From assembly GCF_049514155.1 (NCBI RefSeq), contig NZ_JBEKVH010000170.1, forward strand, positions 1 to 7,474: DNA of 7,474 nucleotides. The letters are read 5' to 3'. Shown here piece by piece: positions 5,252 through 7,474 of this stretch (its first letter is position 1; every line of letters starts with the position of its first letter). The translations under genes were made by a program, and so were the position numbers. The notes beneath the pieces were generated by a model. The model was not told the origin of the DNA and ran no database searches. It worked only from the letters and a program-made list of their open reading frames with translations. Source of the DNA: Roseiarcus sp049514155. Lineage in GTDB: Bacteria > Pseudomonadota > Alphaproteobacteria > Rhizobiales > Beijerinckiaceae.

Positions 5252-6535
5252 TCATTTCAGAATCGCTAGCGCGTCGCTGAAGAAGTCTGGACCGCCGAAA
5301 TTTCCGGACTTCAGCGCGAGCGCCATGTCTCGCCCGGCGCCTCCGATCGTGCGCAGCGCAGGCACGCCAGCCGCAATCTCCGGTCCGACAAGGAATCCGG
5401 GCAGCCCCAAACGATCGACCACTGCGCCTGCTGTCTCGCCGCCTGCGACAATTAGTCGGCGCACTCCGCGCGCGACCAAGTCCGCCGCGATTGTCGCCAT
5501 GCACTCTTCGATGGCTTTTCCGGTCGTATCTCGACCGTACCGGGCCTGCAGCTTCGCAACCTGCTCGGCAGAGGCCGAACTCGCGATCAGAACCGAACCT
5601 AGCTCCAGACGTTCTTGTGCCCACGAAACCGCCATCTCCGCTTCCGCTCCCGCGCGCCCCCCGACCACGGCGTCCACGTCAAGAAGCAGTACCGGCATCA
5701 CCGCCCGCGCCTTCTCAATCTGCTCCAACGTCGCTTTGGAGCAGCTGCCCGCAAGGCACGCCGCGGCGCCCCCCACCGGCGCTCCGAGCGAAGAAGAACC
5801 GTTGCTCGCGCCTACCCGACCCCCTCGTACGAGGCTGCGCGCCAACCCAAGCCCCAATCCTGACGCGCCAACCGACAATCCCATCTCCAGCGCCACTGCG
5901 CCTATGGTCTCGAGATCAGTCGGAAACACCGCGTCGACGACCGCGACGCCCACCCCGCTTGCGGCCAATGCGCCAATTGCTTCGCGAAGCCGAGGTTCCC
6001 CCTGCGCGACGGTTTGCAAATCGATGAGCCCGACCCTCACACGACTTTGTCGTCCCAACACGCGCACCAGGTTTGCGTCGCGCATGGGCGTAAGCGGGTG
6101 ATCTTTGAGCGAGCTCTCGTTCAACGGCACATCGTCAACAAAGAGGTTGCCTTTGTAGACTGTGCGCCCTGTCTCCGGAAACGCGGGCGTCACCAAAGTC
6201 AGCTCTTGCTTCCGGTCCGCCCTCAATGAATCCATTACTGGGCCGATATTCCCAGCGTCTGTCGAGTCGAACGTCGAGCAGATCTTGTACAACACATGCG
6301 AGACGCCGCGCGCCCGCAACCACGCATCCGCCACTCGTGCAGATTTGACCGCGTCCGCGGCGGCGACGGAACGAATTTTCAGCGCGATCACAATCGCATC
6401 GACTTCAGGTAGCGCTACCTCCGCGCTCGGAACGCCGATCAGCTGAAGGGTGCGAAGTCCGTTTCGGGTCAGCGTATTCGCAAGGTCGGACGAACCAGTA
6501 TAATCGTCCCCGATACAGCCCAAAGCCAATGCCAT
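5252..6535 (-). CDS. otnK: 3-oxo-tetronate kinase (DUF1537 / four-carbon acid sugar kinase family)
   Basis: A 427-residue protein of the DUF1537 kinase family, full length. It would phosphorylate 3-oxo-tetronate at C4 with ATP, giving the substrate of OtnC. The N-terminal substrate domain has GDDYTGSSD (9-17) and KICSTFDSTDAGNIG (84-98), followed by TPAFPETGRTVYKGNLFV at about 116-133. The C-terminal nucleotide domain has VAGGETAG (363-370) and ALKSGNFGG (407-415). The related D-threonate kinase DtnK shares the fold, but it is usually coupled with a PdxA2-type dehydrogenase, whereas otnI and otnC are here. The ATG at 6535 lies three bases after the otnI stop and has only a weak Shine-Dalgarno site, which indicates translational coupling. 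Confidence 0.93.
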   Translation of the reverse strand: MALALGCIGDDYTGSSDLANTLTRNGLRTLQLIGVPSAEVALPEVDAIVIALKIRSVAAADAVKSARVADAWLRARGVSHVLYKICSTFDSTDAGNIGPVMDSLRADRKQELTLVTPAFPETGRTVYKGNLFVDDVPLNESSLKDHPLTPMRDANLVRVLGRQSRVRVGLIDLQTVAQGEPRLREAIGALAASGVGVAVVDAVFPTDLETIGAVALEMGLSVGASGLGLGLARSLVRGGRVGASNGSSSLGAPVGGAAACLAGSCSKATLEQIEKARAVMPVLLLDVDAVVGGRAGAEAEMAVSWAQERLELGSVLIASSASAEQVAKLQARYGRDTTGKAIEECMATIAADLVARGVRRLIVAGGETAGAVVDRLGLPGFLVGPEIAAGVPALRTIGGAGRDMALALKSGNFGGPDFFSDALAILK

Positions 6536-6538
6536 AAT

Positions 6539-7315
6539 TCATCTGCCCGCATATGGACTGAACCACCCTAGTCCCTCTGCAGTCCCCTGTTTCGGATTGT
6601 ATTCGCAGCCAACGAACCCCGAGTACCCAAGTCGCTCCAGTTCATCGAATAACAATGTATCATTCAACTCTCCAGTCATGGGCTCGTTTCGACCTGGCAC
6701 GCTCGCCGTCTGAATATGCCCAATTATCGGCATAAGACGTCGAAGCGCCATTATTACATCTCCACTTATAATCTGTCGATGATAGATATCGAATTGAAGT
6801 TTGACGTTTGAAATATTAAGCTCGCGTATTACCGTCTCAGCAAATGAGAACGCATTAAGAAAATACTTAGGCATATCCCTACTATTGATAGGTTCCAGAA
6901 CCAGATCGAGCCCTTGCTTGCCAACTTCCCGCGCCGCCCACTCGACCGAACGCCGATATGCCTCAATTGCCCGTGGATCATCGGGATCCGCGTTTCCTGC
7001 CATCAGGTGCAGCCGCCTGACGCCGGTCGCTGCAACGTAGGAGAGCGCTTTCCCGACCCCATCCTGCAGCTCGCCAAATCTCTCTGGAAGAGCGGCGAGC
7101 CCTCGCTCTCCTGCCGACCAATCCCCCGGAGGCAGATTGAAGAGCGCTTGCGTCAGTTTGTGTCGCGAAAGGCCCTCGCCGATCGCCTCTGCCGAATAGT
7201 CGTAGGGGAAAAGGAACTCGACAGCCTTGAAACCGGCATCTGCGGCCGCTTCAAAACGCTCAAGAAAACCTCGCTCCTTGAACATCATCGAAAGATTGGC
7301 GGCAAAACGTGGCAC
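6539..7315 (-). CDS. otnI: 2-oxo-tetronate isomerase (hydroxypyruvate isomerase-like TIM barrel)
   Basis: A 258-residue protein of the Hyi/OtnI group in the xylose isomerase-like TIM-barrel superfamily. OtnI converts 2-oxo-tetronate to 3-oxo-tetronate, feeding OtnK. The N-terminus (PRFAANLSMMF, then GFKAVEFLFPYDY at 28-40), Glu141 in LVLEPIN, Asp176 and His179 in FDIYH, Gln202 in GHIQ, and Glu238 in GCEYNP match the family's metal and catalytic positions. The C-terminus GLGWFSPY is complete. Hydroxypyruvate isomerase itself is the alternative, but adjacent otnK and otnC favour OtnI. The start is GTG at 7315, five bases after AAGGAG. Residues about 139-199 are encoded by an unusually AT-rich stretch unlike the neighbouring genes. 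Confidence 0.92.
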   Translation of the reverse strand: MPRFAANLSMMFKERGFLERFEAAADAGFKAVEFLFPYDYSAEAIGEGLSRHKLTQALFNLPPGDWSAGERGLAALPERFGELQDGVGKALSYVAATGVRRLHLMAGNADPDDPRAIEAYRRSVEWAAREVGKQGLDLVLEPINSRDMPKYFLNAFSFAETVIRELNISNVKLQFDIYHRQIISGDVIMALRRLMPIIGHIQTASVPGRNEPMTGELNDTLLFDELERLGYSGFVGCEYNPKQGTAEGLGWFSPYAGR

Positions 7316-7320
7316 AATAG

Positions 7321-7326
7321 CTCCTT
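7321..7326 (-). promoter_or_regulatory. Ribosome binding site for otnI (GTG start)
   Basis: The minus strand reads AAGGAG five bases before the GTG at 7315-7313. The match is strong and correctly spaced. It supports GTG initiation giving MPRFAANLSM, the expected family N-terminus. Confidence 0.75.
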
Positions 7327-7341
7327 AAGACATTATGTCTT
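7327..7341. repeat. Perfect 7-bp palindrome in the gap between the dehydrogenase gene and otnI
   Basis: AAGACAT at 7327-7333 and ATGTCTT at 7335-7341 are exact inverted copies around one base. The site overlaps the last base of the upstream stop codon and abuts the otnI Shine-Dalgarno site. As RNA it could form a 6-bp stem with a three-base loop. It may be a small intercistronic hairpin, a protein-binding site or chance; there is no T-run, so it is not a classic terminator. Confidence 0.45.
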
Positions 7342-7474
7342 CAAACAGAAACCTTGCCCGGTAACGGCGTGGAGGTGATTTGCGCGTAGACACGAGCCAC
7401 CGATATATCGTCTTCCGCGCCCATGCCCGCCCCCGAAGCCATCAGAAACATTTGCAGGGCCGCTGCCGCCACGG
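7341..7474 (-). CDS. ltnD: C-terminal end of a beta-hydroxyacid dehydrogenase, probably L-threonate dehydrogenase (5' part outside window)
   Basis: A minus-strand frame enters from the window edge and ends at a TGA at 7343-7341, giving the last 43 residues of a longer protein. The sequence AAALQMFLMASGAGMGAEDD, then ISVARVYAQ, is typical of the C-terminal helix and the G-G-DD-AVVRVY tail of the 6-phosphogluconate/3-hydroxyisobutyrate dehydrogenase family. LtnD belongs to this family; it oxidises L-threonate at C2 with NAD. It lies 25 bases upstream of otnI in the same direction, the usual position for the dehydrogenase that makes the OtnI substrate. Other members of the family share this tail, and the NAD-binding and catalytic lysine regions are outside the window, so the exact substrate is inferred from context. 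Confidence 0.72.
   Translation of the reverse strand, partial: VAAAALQMFLMASGAGMGAEDDISVARVYAQITSTPLPGKVSV

Noticed and set aside
5491..6027. 178-codon proline/arginine-rich plus-strand frame
   Set aside because: Another antisense frame of otnK, with low-complexity composition explained by GC-rich codons on the opposite strand.
5184..6101. 305-codon open frame on the plus strand
   Set aside because: It is antisense to otnK. The product is dominated by Ala, Pro, Ser, Thr and Arg, typical of a reverse-frame shadow, and it lacks any family motif.
1..7474. CRISPR array, tRNA/rRNA, insertion sequence, phage or defence genes
   Set aside because: I saw no regularly spaced repeats, tRNA-like cloverleaf with conserved arms, transposase motifs or defence domains on either strand.

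Overview
This is a bacterial chromosomal or large-replicon segment. It is GC-rich in most places: a 60-base sample at 5401-5460 has 39 G/C. Genes are tightly packed with Shine-Dalgarno sites. The protein families point to a Proteobacterium, such as a Bradyrhizobium-like rhizobial or a burkholderial lineage. That placement comes from general family knowledge; no marker gene is present.

Every confident gene lies on the minus strand, so transcription runs from high to low coordinates. In that order the window holds: the C-terminus of a beta-hydroxyacid dehydrogenase (7341-7474, LtnD-like); otnI, 2-oxo-tetronate isomerase (6539-7315); otnK, 3-oxo-tetronate kinase of the DUF1537 family (5252-6535); a short-chain dehydrogenase (SDR, 4451-5200); a small probable dimeric alpha/beta-barrel protein (4040-4381); otnC, 3-oxo-tetronate 4-phosphate decarboxylase (3284-3925); a remnant resembling the C-terminus of the transhydrogenase beta subunit PntB (about 3087-3224); a second SDR (2138-2893); an RbsD/FucU-family mutarotase (1610-2029); a decayed 3-hydroxyacyl-CoA dehydrogenase remnant (1173-1492); and a third SDR (234-1019). 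A possible plus-strand gene tail occupies 1-96.

The core function is four-carbon sugar-acid (tetronate) catabolism. The dehydrogenase would oxidise a threonate/erythronate-type acid at C2. OtnI would then move the oxo group to C3, OtnK would phosphorylate C4, and OtnC would decarboxylate the product to dihydroxyacetone phosphate. The left half (mutarotase and two SDRs) looks like an aldose-oxidation module of the kind seen in L-fucose-type non-phosphorylative pathways, but its substrate cannot be read from sequence.

The less ordinary points are: the SDR and barrel gene inserted between otnK and otnC; two decayed remnants of NAD(P)-linked enzymes in the only two large gaps; and a sharply AT-rich patch inside otnI. 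No regulator, transporter, mobile element, RNA gene or CRISPR array was found. I see no evidence of a wholly new system. The best candidate for new biology is the barrel protein together with the neighbouring SDR in the tetronate operon.
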